A DNA stretch of 64,000 nt from Bacillota bacterium (GTDB taxonomy: Bacteria > Bacillota > Clostridia > Acetivibrionales > DSM-2933), in contig JAEYYB010000033.1 in assembly GCA_023430975.1 (NCBI GenBank), forward strand, positions 33,455 to 97,454. Direction: 5' to 3'. How positions within the stretch are numbered: the stretch's first letter is position 1; every line of letters begins with the position of its first letter. Under the pieces are notes generated by a model. It did not search any database. It was not told the origin of the DNA and saw nothing but the letters and a program-made list of their open reading frames with translations. Below, piece by piece: positions 1 through 7,857 of this stretch. The position numbers and the translations under genes are program-made.

Positions 1-365
1 TCAAAAGTGTTCATTATACTTACTATCAAATCATCGCTGGAAAAGGGTTTTGTTATGAATTCACGGGCACCTGCAGACATGGCTTTCCGCAAATATTCCT
101 GCTCTCCTTGAACCGACATTATTATAACACTGGTTTCAGGAATTTCTATACTAATCTGGGAAGTAGCCTTAATTCCGTCCATTATCGGCATATTTATATC
201 CATTAAAACTACATCAGGTCTTAATTCTTTTGCAATATTGACAGCTTCATTGCCATTCTCTGCTTCCCCTATTACCTCAAATCGCTTTTCGAAAGCCAGG
301 ATGGTTTTTATGTTACTTCTGGTTTCTTCTGAATCGTCAACTATTAAAACCCTTATTTTATCCAT
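1..365 (-). CDS. CheY-like response regulator (partial, cut by window edge)
   Basis: About 121 residues are visible from an ATG at 365, preceded by an AGGAGGT-type ribosome binding site; the reading frame is still open at base 1, so the C-terminus is missing. The sequence is a receiver domain: an acidic pair (VDDS) near the N-terminus, the phosphoacceptor Asp in LMDINMP around residue 55, and a switch Lys in ITKPF near the end. It lies 18 bases upstream of cpaB on the same strand orientation as the pilus genes, so it probably belongs to the Tad locus. It may be a lone CheY-like protein or the N-terminus of a longer CpaE/TadZ-like protein; the window cannot tell. Confidence 0.8.
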   Translation of the reverse strand, partial: MDKIRVLIVDDSEETRSNIKTILAFEKRFEVIGEAENGNEAVNIAKELRPDVVLMDINMPIMDGIKATSQISIEIPETSVIIMSVQGEQEYLRKAMSAGAREFITKPFSSDDLIVSIMNTF

Positions 366-383
366 ACACCTACCTCCTTTCCA

Positions 384-1190
384 TTATTTAGCCTTTGCAG
401 TCTCCTGAAGCTGATTACCAGTCTCCCTACGGCTATACGGTACAACTTTGGAGTTCCTTTCGCTCGTCACATCGGTCCTTGTAACTCCCTGAGTTTTTTT
501 AGTGCTGTTATCCCCAACGGACCTTAATGCAAGGCGTATTGTTGCAAATTCACTAACATATACCAACCGTTCAGCTTCCTCAGGCGTCAATGCAAATGTT
601 ACGGTTTTGGCACTTTGAGAAGTCTTGTCATCCTTTTCAATAATCTGTTCTTGTCCTAGAGCAAGAACCAGTATATTCTCCAATGCAGTCTTTGTCATTC
701 TCGGATAAATTATTATATCATTCTTGTCTTCCATCTCTTCCTTTTCGAAGTTTGCAATGATATCAACGTAATCACCTGGCCTAATGAGATTGGATACAGC
801 AATCTGTTCATTTATATTGATGCTCAAGGCCCTTTTTCCCTCCGGAACATTGTAAACAAGGTCAGTCTTGTCATCGCTTACCAGTCTGTCACTAAGTATC
901 TGCTCTCCTTCAAGGATTGTGTCCCTGGTCATCTTGCCGATTATATCCTTCTTATCCTTTATCGCTTTTTTATTTGCCAATTCAACAGGAATATCCTCAA
1001 CCCTCAGGTCACCTTCTGTTATCTTCTGCTTTACTGCCAGATCCTTAGAAGCAACAAAAACCCTGACCGTGTCTTCTTTAACAATCTGGGTTTTTGCAGA
1101 TGCATCTTTTAGGTAAAAATAAATTATAAATGTAGTAATGAAAGCCATAAATAATGCAACGAAAATAATTTTCCTGTTTACGGTTTCCAT
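384..1190 (-). CDS. cpaB: Flp pilus assembly protein CpaB/RcpC
   Basis: A 268-residue protein with one N-terminal membrane segment (about residues 8-26), an SAF domain (about 43-105) and an RcpC/CpaB C-terminal domain (about 115-225). CpaB/RcpC proteins belong to Tad pilus machines; in Gram-negatives they sit at the outer-membrane channel, and the role in a monoderm is less clear. I take the ATG at 1190 because AAGGAGGAG lies just upstream; a longer frame starting at 1214 would overlap the preceding tadE gene. The last 40 residues are polar, probably disordered. It follows tadE and flp and precedes a receiver protein. Confidence 0.88.
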   Translation of the reverse strand: METVNRKIIFVALFMAFITTFIIYFYLKDASAKTQIVKEDTVRVFVASKDLAVKQKITEGDLRVEDIPVELANKKAIKDKKDIIGKMTRDTILEGEQILSDRLVSDDKTDLVYNVPEGKRALSININEQIAVSNLIRPGDYVDIIANFEKEEMEDKNDIIIYPRMTKTALENILVLALGQEQIIEKDDKTSQSAKTVTFALTPEEAERLVYVSEFATIRLALRSVGDNSTKKTQGVTRTDVTSERNSKVVPYSRRETGNQLQETAKAK

Positions 1191-1206
1191 AATGTCTCCT
1201 CCTTGA

Positions 1207-1602
1207 TTACTCAACCCTCATCACTGTTTTAGCCTTAAGATGAACTGATTTATTCAAAATGGCACTAATTACAGGAGTAATCAGCACATTATCGTATTCA
1301 ACGGTTATAGTTACCTGCTCGCCTTTTTTTCTATAGCTTTCAGGTGGATATATGGTTATGGACCGTTTACCCGAATCCATCGTGTTTGTTAAATCATTAG
1401 CCAAGGATACAATATCCGTATCCGTTCCACCTACTGCTGCTTTTCTTGCACATTCCCTTGAAGCGTTACTTAGCACTATATAATTATTAAACATAATACC
1501 GAAGTCTACAATCCCCATAAGAATCAAAACAACTATGGGAAGTACCAGTGCTGTCTCAACAACTGCCTGCCCTCTTTTGGACGAAGTAATTTTTACATCC
1601 AT
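1207..1602 (-). CDS. tadE: TadE-like pseudopilin
   Basis: A 131-residue protein with the TadE signature: a short basic N-terminus, then GQAVVETALVLPIVVLILMG as the class III leader and membrane helix, then an extracellular domain. TadE proteins are minor pilins cleaved by the Tad prepilin peptidase just before the hydrophobic stretch and needed for Flp pilus formation. The gene lies between the Flp pilin and cpaB, all on the minus strand. Two further TadE-like proteins are encoded in the main Tad operon (25074-26330 and 29643-30350). The length is normal for the family. Confidence 0.88.
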   Translation of the reverse strand: MDVKITSSKRGQAVVETALVLPIVVLILMGIVDFGIMFNNYIVLSNASRECARKAAVGGTDTDIVSLANDLTNTMDSGKRSITIYPPESYRKKGEQVTITVEYDNVLITPVISAILNKSVHLKAKTVMRVE

Positions 1603-1687
1603 AAAACCATCCCCTAGTTAAACAATTGTGTTATTTGTTCTGTCAGATAAAAGATCATTTACACTTTTATGCAAGTTATATTGTAAG

Positions 1688-1766
1688 AAATTATGGCGTC
1701 TATATTAAAAGTGATAAATGTAAGATTATTAACACTTTTAATATAGTTTAGACACCATAATTTCTT
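1688..1766. repeat. Nested palindrome containing a shortened copy of the dispersed element
   Basis: Bases 1701-1746 keep only the two ends of the dispersed palindromic element (TATATTAAAAGTG and CACTTTTAATATA) with about 20 bases between. Outside it lies a second inverted repeat, AAGAAATTATGGCGTC on the left and GACACCATAATTTCTT on the right. The whole block could fold into one long hairpin between tadE and the Flp pilin gene, and may reduce transcription between them. Confidence 0.7.
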
Positions 1767-1789
1767 TCATATCAAACAAATATATATGA

Positions 1790-1966
1790 TCAGTTCATAT
1801 TATTTGATACATTGTTAAACATATTTGCGATCTTTGGCCCAAGTACTACAAGAGCTGCAATAACCGCTACCGCTATAAGTGATATAATAAGTCCGTACTC
1901 TACCATGCCCTGTCCTTTTTTGCTATGTGTATAAGCCTTTAAATAATCGATATACATTTTAATCAT
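1790..1966 (-). CDS. flp: Flp/Fap-type major pilin
   Basis: A 58-residue prepilin. The leader ends in KKGQG, followed by MVEYGLIISLIAVAVIAALV, the typical Flp mature N-terminus with the essential Glu at mature position 3 and a hydrophobic helix that polymerises into the fibre. The start is the ATG at 1966, with AAAGGTGG eight bases upstream; the in-frame GTG at 1978 falls inside that ribosome binding site. Cleavage would be done by one of the A24 prepilin peptidases encoded at 21377-21913 or 24445-25065. It is first in a short cluster with tadE and cpaB, far from the main Tad operon. Confidence 0.93.
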   Translation of the reverse strand: MIKMYIDYLKAYTHSKKGQGMVEYGLIISLIAVAVIAALVVLGPKIANMFNNVSNNMN

Positions 1967-2099
1967 AGAAAATACCACCTTTCAAATTTTATACCCATTT
2001 ATTTTTCTTTGTTTCATTCACCTTTAATTTAATTATAAAGCTATTGTATTGCACCTTCCATACGCCATTAGGACTTAATTTCACAGCAATTATGCCTAT

Positions 2100-2125
2100 A
2101 AAAAAAGAATAGGATATTCCTATTC
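2100..2125 (-). terminator. Rho-independent terminator of the DegU-like gene
   Basis: An 8-bp perfect stem (GAATAGGA/TCCTATTC, loop TAT) at 2107-2125 is followed on the minus strand by seven U residues (A-run 2100-2106). It sits 34 bases past the stop of the response regulator. Confidence 0.85.
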
Positions 2126-2158
2126 TCTAGTACTTTATAACTATGTGAGAGCCATCTT

Positions 2159-2809
2159 TTAAGACTTTATGTTATGCTTGAATGCGTAGATCGCTGCCTG
2201 TGTTCTATCCGATACATTCAGTTTCTTAAATATATTTGAAACATGATTCTTTACTGTTTTTTCACTGATATAAAGCTTTTTGGCTATTTCTTTATTAATG
2301 AGTCCTTCCGCAATCAATTCAATAACCTCGACTTCTCTTGATGTCAATATATTTTCTTCCTCTTTTCCCTTTGTATGGGTTGATATTCTGCTGAATTCCT
2401 TCACTAATTCACTTGTCATATTAGGCTGTACATATGTATTTCCATTTGCTACTGTCCGAATTGCCTCTATCAATACAGATGATTCCGCATCCTTTAAAAC
2501 ATATCCTTCAGCCCCAAGCTGTAAGGTTTTAAACAAATACTCCCTGTCCTGATGTATTGTAAGCACGACAATCCTATGGCCATCCTCATCCTTTTTCAAT
2601 TCTTCAATAGCCTGTAACCCGTTCATACCAGGCATATTGATATCCATCAGTATTACATCAGGCTTATATTCCCTTGTAAACTTCACAGCCTCCTCACCAT
2701 TTGAAGCCTGTGATATAACCTCAATATCATTTTCAAGTTCCAATATCTGCTTAATTCCCTGCCTTACCATATGATGATCATCTGCGATAAGAACCTTAAT
2801 TATTTTCAT
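2159..2809 (-). CDS. NarL/LuxR-family response regulator (DegU-like)
   Basis: A 216-residue two-domain response regulator. The receiver has the Asp pair at residues 10-11 and the phosphoacceptor Asp56 in LMDINMPGMNG. The C-terminal LuxR-type helix-turn-helix carries SREVEVIELIAEGLINKEIA and SEKTVKNHVSNIFKKL. I prefer the ATG at 2809, six bases after GAGGGGG, over the upstream ATGs at 2824 and 2815. It overlaps the 3' end of the DegS-like kinase gene, so the pair is almost certainly translationally coupled and forms one two-component system. Targets are unknown; the neighbouring Flp pilin cluster and amidase are candidates by position only. Confidence 0.9.
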   Translation of the reverse strand: MKIIKVLIADDHHMVRQGIKQILELENDIEVISQASNGEEAVKFTREYKPDVILMDINMPGMNGLQAIEELKKDEDGHRIVVLTIHQDREYLFKTLQLGAEGYVLKDAESSVLIEAIRTVANGNTYVQPNMTSELVKEFSRISTHTKGKEEENILTSREVEVIELIAEGLINKEIAKKLYISEKTVKNHVSNIFKKLNVSDRTQAAIYAFKHNIKS

Positions 2810-3977
2810 CTGCATCCCCCTCATTTTGCTTTAAAGGTATCATAATGCTTAACCTAGTACCAGAACCAGTGTGAGAACTTATGTTAAACTCACCCTCCAA
2901 AAGCTCAACCCTTTCCCTCATACTGTAAAGTCCGAAGCCTCCCTCAATATCTTCATGCTTAACTTTAAGATTTTCCACATCAAAACCAACACCGTCATCA
3001 TTGATAGAGAGCCTAAGCTTATCTTGCATAAATTCAACTTTAATGGTAACACTATTGGCTTTAGCATGTTTTCTGATATTACTCAATGCTTCCTGTACAA
3101 TTCTGAAAACAGTTAAAGAAATTACAGTTCTAATATCACTTATGCTTCCCCTAGATTTAAACAGGACATCTATATTATTTTCTTCCTGAAAAGTTGATAT
3201 ATGCCTTTGAAGAGTAGGTACAAGGCCTAAGTCATCAAGAGACATTGGCCTTAAATTATATATAATTTTTCTTACATCAACCAGGCTCTCTCTTACAATC
3301 CTTTTCAGATTCTGCAGCTCAAACCTGGCCTTCTCGATATCTACATCAATGAGTTTTTCGCATATTTCTGCTTTCAATACAACGTTTGACATGGACTGAG
3401 CAGGGCCATCATGAATCTCTCTTGCAACTCTCTGGCGTTCATCCTCCTGTGCCTTGATAATCCTGATTCCCCAGACTTGCTTCTGCTGCATGTCTTCTAT
3501 TTGATTTCCCAAGTTAATAAGATCACCACATAGATATTCCATTGCAACACCAACATGAGCCATCAAATTGTCAGCTCTTTTAACAGTTTTTAAAACTTCT
3601 TTAATCCTTACCTCTAAATCATTCCTTCTTTTTATAAAATACTTTTCTTTTTCCCTTTTTATCACAAGCTCTATACGTAGATTATCGGCTTTTTCGTAAG
3701 CCTGCTTTAGTTCTTCCTGTGAGAATTTTTCAAAATTCTTATTTACCACCATTAGCTTTTTTCTACTGTTTTGGAGCTCCTTTTCAATTTCATCTACCTC
3801 TTTTATTAGCTCAGCAGTCTCAGTTTTTAATAATTCAAGCTCAGCTACTAGATTTTTATGCTCTTTCCGGGCACCTTCGGCTATCTCACAAATCTCTTTT
3901 TTACTTCCATTAATAGCATCAACTACTTTTTTAATTATTTCATCCATCTTTGAAGCATCGAATTTGTAATTAGCCAT
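2796..3977 (-). CDS. DegS-like cytoplasmic sensor histidine kinase
   Basis: A 393-residue kinase without membrane segments. Residues 1-165 are largely coiled coil, as in the DegS sensor domain. A HisKA_3 dimerisation/phosphoacceptor box follows, with His189 in RQRVAREIHDGPAQ, then a HATPase domain with DDGVGFD and GGFGLYSMRER. The start at 3977 has AGGAGG upstream; the open frame extends to 4061 but has no better signal there. It should phosphorylate the overlapping DegU-like regulator at Asp56. DegS-type kinases sense cytoplasmic cues and control exoenzymes, motility and competence in Bacillus; the function here is inferred. Confidence 0.9.
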   Translation of the reverse strand: MANYKFDASKMDEIIKKVVDAINGSKKEICEIAEGARKEHKNLVAELELLKTETAELIKEVDEIEKELQNSRKKLMVVNKNFEKFSQEELKQAYEKADNLRIELVIKREKEKYFIKRRNDLEVRIKEVLKTVKRADNLMAHVGVAMEYLCGDLINLGNQIEDMQQKQVWGIRIIKAQEDERQRVAREIHDGPAQSMSNVVLKAEICEKLIDVDIEKARFELQNLKRIVRESLVDVRKIIYNLRPMSLDDLGLVPTLQRHISTFQEENNIDVLFKSRGSISDIRTVISLTVFRIVQEALSNIRKHAKANSVTIKVEFMQDKLRLSINDDGVGFDVENLKVKHEDIEGGFGLYSMRERVELLEGEFNISSHTGSGTRLSIMIPLKQNEGDADENN

Positions 3978-4077
3978 AAAAAATCCTCCTGCTGGTTTAA
4001 GGATTTTGAAATGAATAAGAAATGATAAAAATACAGAATATAAATAATATTCTACATCCACAGGATAATCCCTTTAA

Positions 4078-4890
4078 TTAGCCACCGATAATCCATTTGT
4101 TATCCAGTTCATTTTTCACGCCCATCTCATCTAACGTCCTTTTTACCGCTTTATACAATGCCACTGCCGTTTCCTGCCTGAAGTACTCTGTACTAAGTTT
4201 ACTCCTGTCGCTATAATTTGATATATAGCCTATCTCAGCAATTACAGCTGCCATTTTGGTTCTGTGCAAAACGGACAGATTAGGCCTTGCAATAATCCCG
4301 TTATCTATTGTACCAAGCCTTTTAACAAGTTCTTCCTGAACAATTTGTGCGAATCTCTCTCCATTTATTTTTCCATTACTTTCTCCCGGACAGTACAGGG
4401 TTTCAGTTCCTTTATAATTAGGGCTGTCAGGCATATTGTTGTTGTGAATACTCAAAAATAATGTAACATCTTTTTCATTTGCCAGATCAGACCTCGCTCT
4501 AAGTCCAACAGACTCATCTTCTTTTCTGGTATAAAGAACTTTAAATCCGTCATCCTCCAACAGTTTACCTAATTTTAAAGATATATCGAGATTTAATGCC
4601 TTTTCATAAATATTACCAAAGTATGTTCCCAGATCCTCTCCGCCATGCCCGGGATCTATCAATAAAAGCACCTCTTTTTTAACAGGTGTGGAAGTTGGAA
4701 GAACATTAGTACTTTTTTGAGGAACAGTCTCAGATTGTATTTTGTCGTCCTTATCACTAAATGTTGGAGATTCCGCATTCATAATATACTTGTTGAAAAA
4801 AAAGGCAGTATTTAAAATTACAAACAATACCGATAGTAATATTATCAGGGATCTTATAAATAAGGAATCCATCTTAAATTTTTTTCTCAT
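4078..4890 (-). CDS. N-acetylmuramoyl-L-alanine amidase, membrane-anchored (Amidase_3, CwlD-like)
   Basis: A 270-residue protein: basic N-terminus, one membrane segment (about residues 10-33), a Ser/Thr/Pro-rich linker, then an Amidase_3 domain from about residue 73. Zn ligands visible are His82 (DPGHGGED), Glu97 (EKALNLDIS) and His149 (SIHNN); a later Glu in AVIAEIGYIS fits the catalytic residue. It should cleave the MurNAc-L-Ala bond in peptidoglycan on the outer membrane face. The size and layout resemble CwlD, which acts in spore cortex modification, but a vegetative amidase is equally possible. The start at 4890 follows AAAGGTGGAG. Gpr, another sporulation gene, is next upstream. Confidence 0.87.
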   Translation of the reverse strand: MRKKFKMDSLFIRSLIILLSVLFVILNTAFFFNKYIMNAESPTFSDKDDKIQSETVPQKSTNVLPTSTPVKKEVLLLIDPGHGGEDLGTYFGNIYEKALNLDISLKLGKLLEDDGFKVLYTRKEDESVGLRARSDLANEKDVTLFLSIHNNNMPDSPNYKGTETLYCPGESNGKINGERFAQIVQEELVKRLGTIDNGIIARPNLSVLHRTKMAAVIAEIGYISNYSDRSKLSTEYFRQETAVALYKAVKRTLDEMGVKNELDNKWIIGG

Positions 4891-4989
4891 AAGCTCCACC
4901 TTTATGGATTAGTATTTACTTTTTAATATTTTAATTTTTCTTGTTGATTAACTTTAAGAAAATTTACGACTCATACTTTATACATTTAA

Positions 4990-5095
4990 TCTATATGAAA
5001 AGTTTTAATAATCTTACATTTATCAGAGCAAATAACGAACTGTTCAAAGGAGTTTGCGACAGACAAATGTAATAGATTATTCACTTTTCATCTAG
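4990..5095. repeat. Dispersed palindromic element, copy 1 of a tandem pair
   Basis: About 105 bp with ends CTATATGAAAAG and CTTTTCATCTAG, inner boxes CTTACATTT and AAATGTAATAG, and a centre GAGCAAATAACGAAC. It matches, in the same orientation, the copy that follows it directly and the copy at 30371. Confidence 0.85.
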
Positions 5096-5198
5096 ATTAA
5101 AAGTGTTAATATTCTTACATTTGGCGGAGCAAATAACGAACGGTTCAACGGAATTTGCGACAGACAAATGTAATAGATTTATCACTTTTAATCTATAT
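5092..5198. repeat. Dispersed palindromic element, copy 2 of a tandem pair
   Basis: About 105 bp, beginning at the TCTAGA junction with copy 1 and ending CACTTTTAATCTATA. The central GGCGGAGCAAATAACGAACG and the GACAGACAAATGTAATAG box are close to copies at 16687 and 30371. Confidence 0.87.
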
Positions 5199-5317
5199 AT
5201 AATTATCGGCTTTTTCAGTTATAATATCTAGCTGAATTAAGTACCTTACATACCTGAATTTTATAACAGTTCAAATTTTATGTAAATTAAATTGGTATTT
5301 AGTCTTAAAAGCATTTA

Positions 5318-5363
5318 ATTCCTCAAAAAGTTTGCTTAAATAAACAAACTTTTTGGGAGGAAT
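5318..5363 (-). terminator. Strong hairpin downstream of gpr, probable terminator
   Basis: Inverted repeat ATTCCTCAAAAAGTTTG / CAAACTTTTTGGGAGGAAT with a 10-base loop. It lies about 120 bases past the gpr stop on the transcribed strand. The U-run is inside the stem rather than after it, so the terminator call is moderate. Confidence 0.5.
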
Positions 5364-5484
5364 AAAAATAAGTAATTTGCTTAGGCATGCCCCTAATATA
5401 ACTTACCGTATAATTTCGCTTTCTAAGGCATTCCTTAACTCGTGAACACACGCTCAAAACGGTAAGTGATATTTCAATCATGCC

Positions 5485-6483
5485 TTAATGAATATATCTG
5501 TTTACATCATTCAATGTAATACCTTCGTGGAGTGCAATATTGATACCGTTAGCTATGACCTTTGATATTCTTTCAATTATGTCGTCAATCTCCTTTGGTG
5601 TTACTATTAGATTGCCCACATATGGCTCCAATACTTCCCTAATGAGCATATGCTTTTCATTTCTGTCAATCTCATTAAGCATGTTATAAAACTCTGTGCC
5701 CTTAGATGCATGTTTTATAAGGCTGTCCATAGCAAGATCTATTGCATCATTGGCTATAGTAGCAGCTTCGACAACTGTAGGCACTCCGACAGCAATAACA
5801 GGAACTCCCATAGTAGTCTTGGAAAGCTCCATTCTTTTATTCCCAACACCTGAACCGGGTGATATTCCCGTATCAGCAATCTGAATCGTCGTACTCATAC
5901 GCTCTGTTTTTCTTGATGCAAGAGCATCAATTGCTATTATGAGCTCAGGCTTTATTTTATCAACAATTCCCTTTATTATCTCACCTGTTTCTATTCCTGT
6001 AATACCAAGCACTCCAGGGGCTACAGCACATACAGACCTGACACCGTCATCAACCTGTTCAGGCACATACTCCAATAAGTGTCTTGTAACCATAAGGCTT
6101 GATACCACCTTTGGACCTAGTGCATCGGGTGTTACATTCCAATTCCCCAAACCTACAACAAGGACAGTTGAATTTTTCCCTAAATTAACAAGCTTCTGAA
6201 GTTCCTTTGAAAACTCACGACTGGACTCTTCAACAAGATCCTGATCATTCTCTCTAAGCCTGGGTATCTCAAGCGTAATATAATTTCCCATTGGCTTCCC
6301 TATTGAATCTTCACCCATAAGAGTTGTAACTTTTACCCTGGTTATCTTGATATCTTCAGTACCATCATTCTCAACTTCCACTCCTGGTGGATGTCCTGCC
6401 GATTGATCGCTATTTGTGGCTGACTGTTTGATAAACATTTCATTTGCTTCTAAAGCTAAATCTGTCCTAATGCTTCTATTCAT
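5485..6483 (-). CDS. gpr: Germination protease GPR
   Basis: A 332-residue protein of the GPR family (peptidase family A25), which degrades small acid-soluble spore proteins when spores germinate. The N-terminus has the family's RTDLALEANEMF motif near the zymogen processing region. The core carries VVGLGNWNVTPDALGPKVV and IIAIDALASRK, with conserved Asp residues of the type proposed as catalytic. The protein is made as an inactive zymogen in the forespore, typically from a sigma-G promoter; I did not find a clear one. The ATG at 6483 is preferred (GGAAGGG seven bases upstream). It is divergent from rpsT, as in many spore formers. Confidence 0.95.
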   Translation of the reverse strand: MNRSIRTDLALEANEMFIKQSATNSDQSAGHPPGVEVENDGTEDIKITRVKVTTLMGEDSIGKPMGNYITLEIPRLRENDQDLVEESSREFSKELQKLVNLGKNSTVLVVGLGNWNVTPDALGPKVVSSLMVTRHLLEYVPEQVDDGVRSVCAVAPGVLGITGIETGEIIKGIVDKIKPELIIAIDALASRKTERMSTTIQIADTGISPGSGVGNKRMELSKTTMGVPVIAVGVPTVVEAATIANDAIDLAMDSLIKHASKGTEFYNMLNEIDRNEKHMLIREVLEPYVGNLIVTPKEIDDIIERISKVIANGINIALHEGITLNDVNRYIH

Positions 6484-6516
6484 AATCATGCCCTTCCTTT
6501 ATATCTACAAAGTGTT

Positions 6517-6620
6517 ATTCTAAAATCAATTAATCTTTTACATTTATCTATCGCAAAATATCGTTAAAGCGTTCGTTATTTTGCTCTGCTAAATGCAAGA
6601 TTAATAGTGATTTTAATATA
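6517..6620. repeat. Dispersed palindromic element, diverged copy
   Basis: Lies between gpr and rpsT. It contains TAATCTTTTACATTTATCTATCGCAAAA, a centre GCGTTCGTTATTTTGCTC and the right box AAATGCAAGATTAATAGTG, ending TTTTAATATA. Several mismatches from the other copies suggest it is older. Confidence 0.75.
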
Positions 6621-6706
6621 TTTATCTTTACAAAATATTTTTTCCTTGCATAATGGTTTCCATACTCATTGCCAAAGATAAATCTTAAAAAGTTTTTTAA
6701 ATACCC

Positions 6707-6735
6707 TTGCAATTATGTTTTTTTCATGGTACAAT
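6707..6735 (+). promoter_or_regulatory. Sigma-A-type promoter of rpsT
   Basis: TTGCAA at 6707-6712 and TACAAT at 6730-6735 are separated by 17 bases, 36 bases before the rpsT start codon. This is close to the vegetative consensus. Confidence 0.75.
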
Positions 6736-6770
6736 ACTTCATGATTATTAACTCGCAGGAGGTGAAAGGT

Positions 6771-7031
6771 TTGCCGAATATTAAGTCTGCAATAAAAAGA
6801 GTGAAGGTAACTCAAAAAAAGACATTAATAAATTCAATGAAGAAATCTACGCTTAAAACTTCAATTAAGAAATGTAAGGAAGCAATTGAAAGTAAGGATG
6901 CTAACGTTAAAGTTTCTTATACTGAAGCTATAAAAGCTATAGATAAAGCAGCAGCAAGAAAGTTGATACATAAGAACACCGCTGCGAGAAGGAAATCCAA
7001 GTTGGCTAAAGCATTGAATAAGATGGCTTAA
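6771..7031 (+). CDS. rpsT: 30S ribosomal protein S20
   Basis: An 86-residue, Lys-rich protein that binds 16S rRNA early in 30S assembly. The start is a TTG at 6771, seven bases after AGGAGGTGAAAGG, giving MPNIKSAIKRVKVTQKKTLI, the usual S20 N-terminus; a longer open frame to 6669 is only upstream read-through across the promoter. The C-terminus HKNTAARRKSKLAKALNK is typical. A clear promoter precedes it and a terminator follows. In many Bacillota rpsT sits next to holA and gpr; here it is still next to gpr but an agr cassette separates it from holA. Confidence 0.96.
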   Translation: MPNIKSAIKRVKVTQKKTLINSMKKSTLKTSIKKCKEAIESKDANVKVSYTEAIKAIDKAAARKLIHKNTAARRKSKLAKALNKMA

Positions 7032-7061
7032 ACTTAAATCAGTAAGAAACTATACAAATAT

Positions 7062-7088
7062 AAACGTACTTTATAAGTACGTTTTTTT
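7062..7088 (+). terminator. Rho-independent terminator of rpsT
   Basis: The stem AAACGTACT/AGTACGTTT is followed by seven T residues, 31 bases past the rpsT stop. Confidence 0.88.
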
Positions 7089-7144
7089 GTTTGCTTTTTT
7101 ATTTCAACGGTTATATATATTCTTGAATTTTATACATATTTTTC

Positions 7145-7193
7145 AATGCAAATATAAACTATATTTGCATTTTTTGTACAATTAATATATAAT
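7145..7193 (+). promoter_or_regulatory. agrB promoter with overlapping inverted repeat
   Basis: TTGCAT at 7165-7170 and TATAAT at 7188-7193 are 17 bases apart and lie 20 bases before the agrB start codon. A perfect 12-bp inverted repeat (AATGCAAATATA, AAC, TATATTTGCATT; 7145-7171) covers the -35 box, which suggests an operator. The same repeat followed by T residues could instead act as a weak terminator. Confidence 0.6.
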
Positions 7194-7212
7194 TAAATTA
7201 TAGGGGTGTAAT

Positions 7213-7800
7213 ATGATTGATAAACTTAGTTATAATATTACAAGAAAAATAAGAGAGAATAATAGAGAAATAACCGACGAGAATGCAGAAATAATTACTT
7301 ATGGTGCAAATATAATAATATCTCAAACAATAATTACAGCATTAATATTCATAGTTGCATTTTTTTTCGGAGTCTTTTCTTATGCATTTATATCCTTTAT
7401 CATAGTGGGTTTACTAAGATCAACCGTTGGCGGTGCACACTCACACACACGACTTCAGTGTACTCTTATGCACTCCTTCTCTATCTTTGGCACCTTAATA
7501 CTTTCAAGCTATATAAAATTAAACAGTTATTATCCTTCAATATTTTTACTTTTAATTAGTGTATTTATTACCTTAAAATATGCACCTGGTGAAACAGCTG
7601 AAGGACCTTTATATAGCAATAGCCAGAAGAGGAGTCAGAAAATAGCAGGGATAGCTATAGAAACAATAATTTTTTGTGCAGCCTTATTCCTTAAAAATAT
7701 TAGTTTGCAGATATACTACATAGTAATTATCTCATCATTTATTCCAATAATATTTCTAACTCCCCTCGGTTACATGATTTTAAGGTGTAAAAGGAACTAA
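7213..7800 (+). CDS. agrB: AgrB-like peptide-processing membrane endopeptidase
   Basis: A 195-residue polytopic protein with about five or six membrane helices. His76 and Cys83 in VGGAHSHTRLQC match the spacing of the catalytic His77/Cys84 of Staphylococcus AgrB, a cysteine endopeptidase that trims the C-terminus of AgrD and forms the thiolactone ring. The start at 7213 follows AGGGGTG. A 41-codon agrD-like gene lies 57 bases downstream on the same strand, and an AgrC-like kinase is convergent beyond it. The cassette therefore looks like an Agr-type quorum-sensing system. The substrate is predicted to be the neighbouring peptide. Confidence 0.93.
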   Translation: MIDKLSYNITRKIRENNREITDENAEIITYGANIIISQTIITALIFIVAFFFGVFSYAFISFIIVGLLRSTVGGAHSHTRLQCTLMHSFSIFGTLILSSYIKLNSYYPSIFLLLISVFITLKYAPGETAEGPLYSNSQKRSQKIAGIAIETIIFCAALFLKNISLQIYYIVIISSFIPIIFLTPLGYMILRCKRN

Positions 7801-7857
7801 AATGATACGTTAAAAAGCAACACAAAATAAAAGTTATAGAAGGAAGGATGTGGTATA

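Larger units (their letters stand above)
4891..5484. other. Intergenic region with repeats, no gene seen
   Basis: This stretch of nearly 600 bases between the amidase gene and gpr has no convincing gene. It holds two tandem copies of the dispersed palindrome (4990-5198), a strong hairpin (5318-5363) and a further inverted repeat (CTTACCGT near 5402 with ACGGTAAG near 5459). It ends in a 'TCAATCATGCCTTA' motif that recurs elsewhere in the window. Confidence 0.7.

Noticed and set aside
4990..5198. CRISPR array
   Set aside because: The two repeats are about 105 bp long, palindromic and directly joined with no spacers; no cas genes are nearby.
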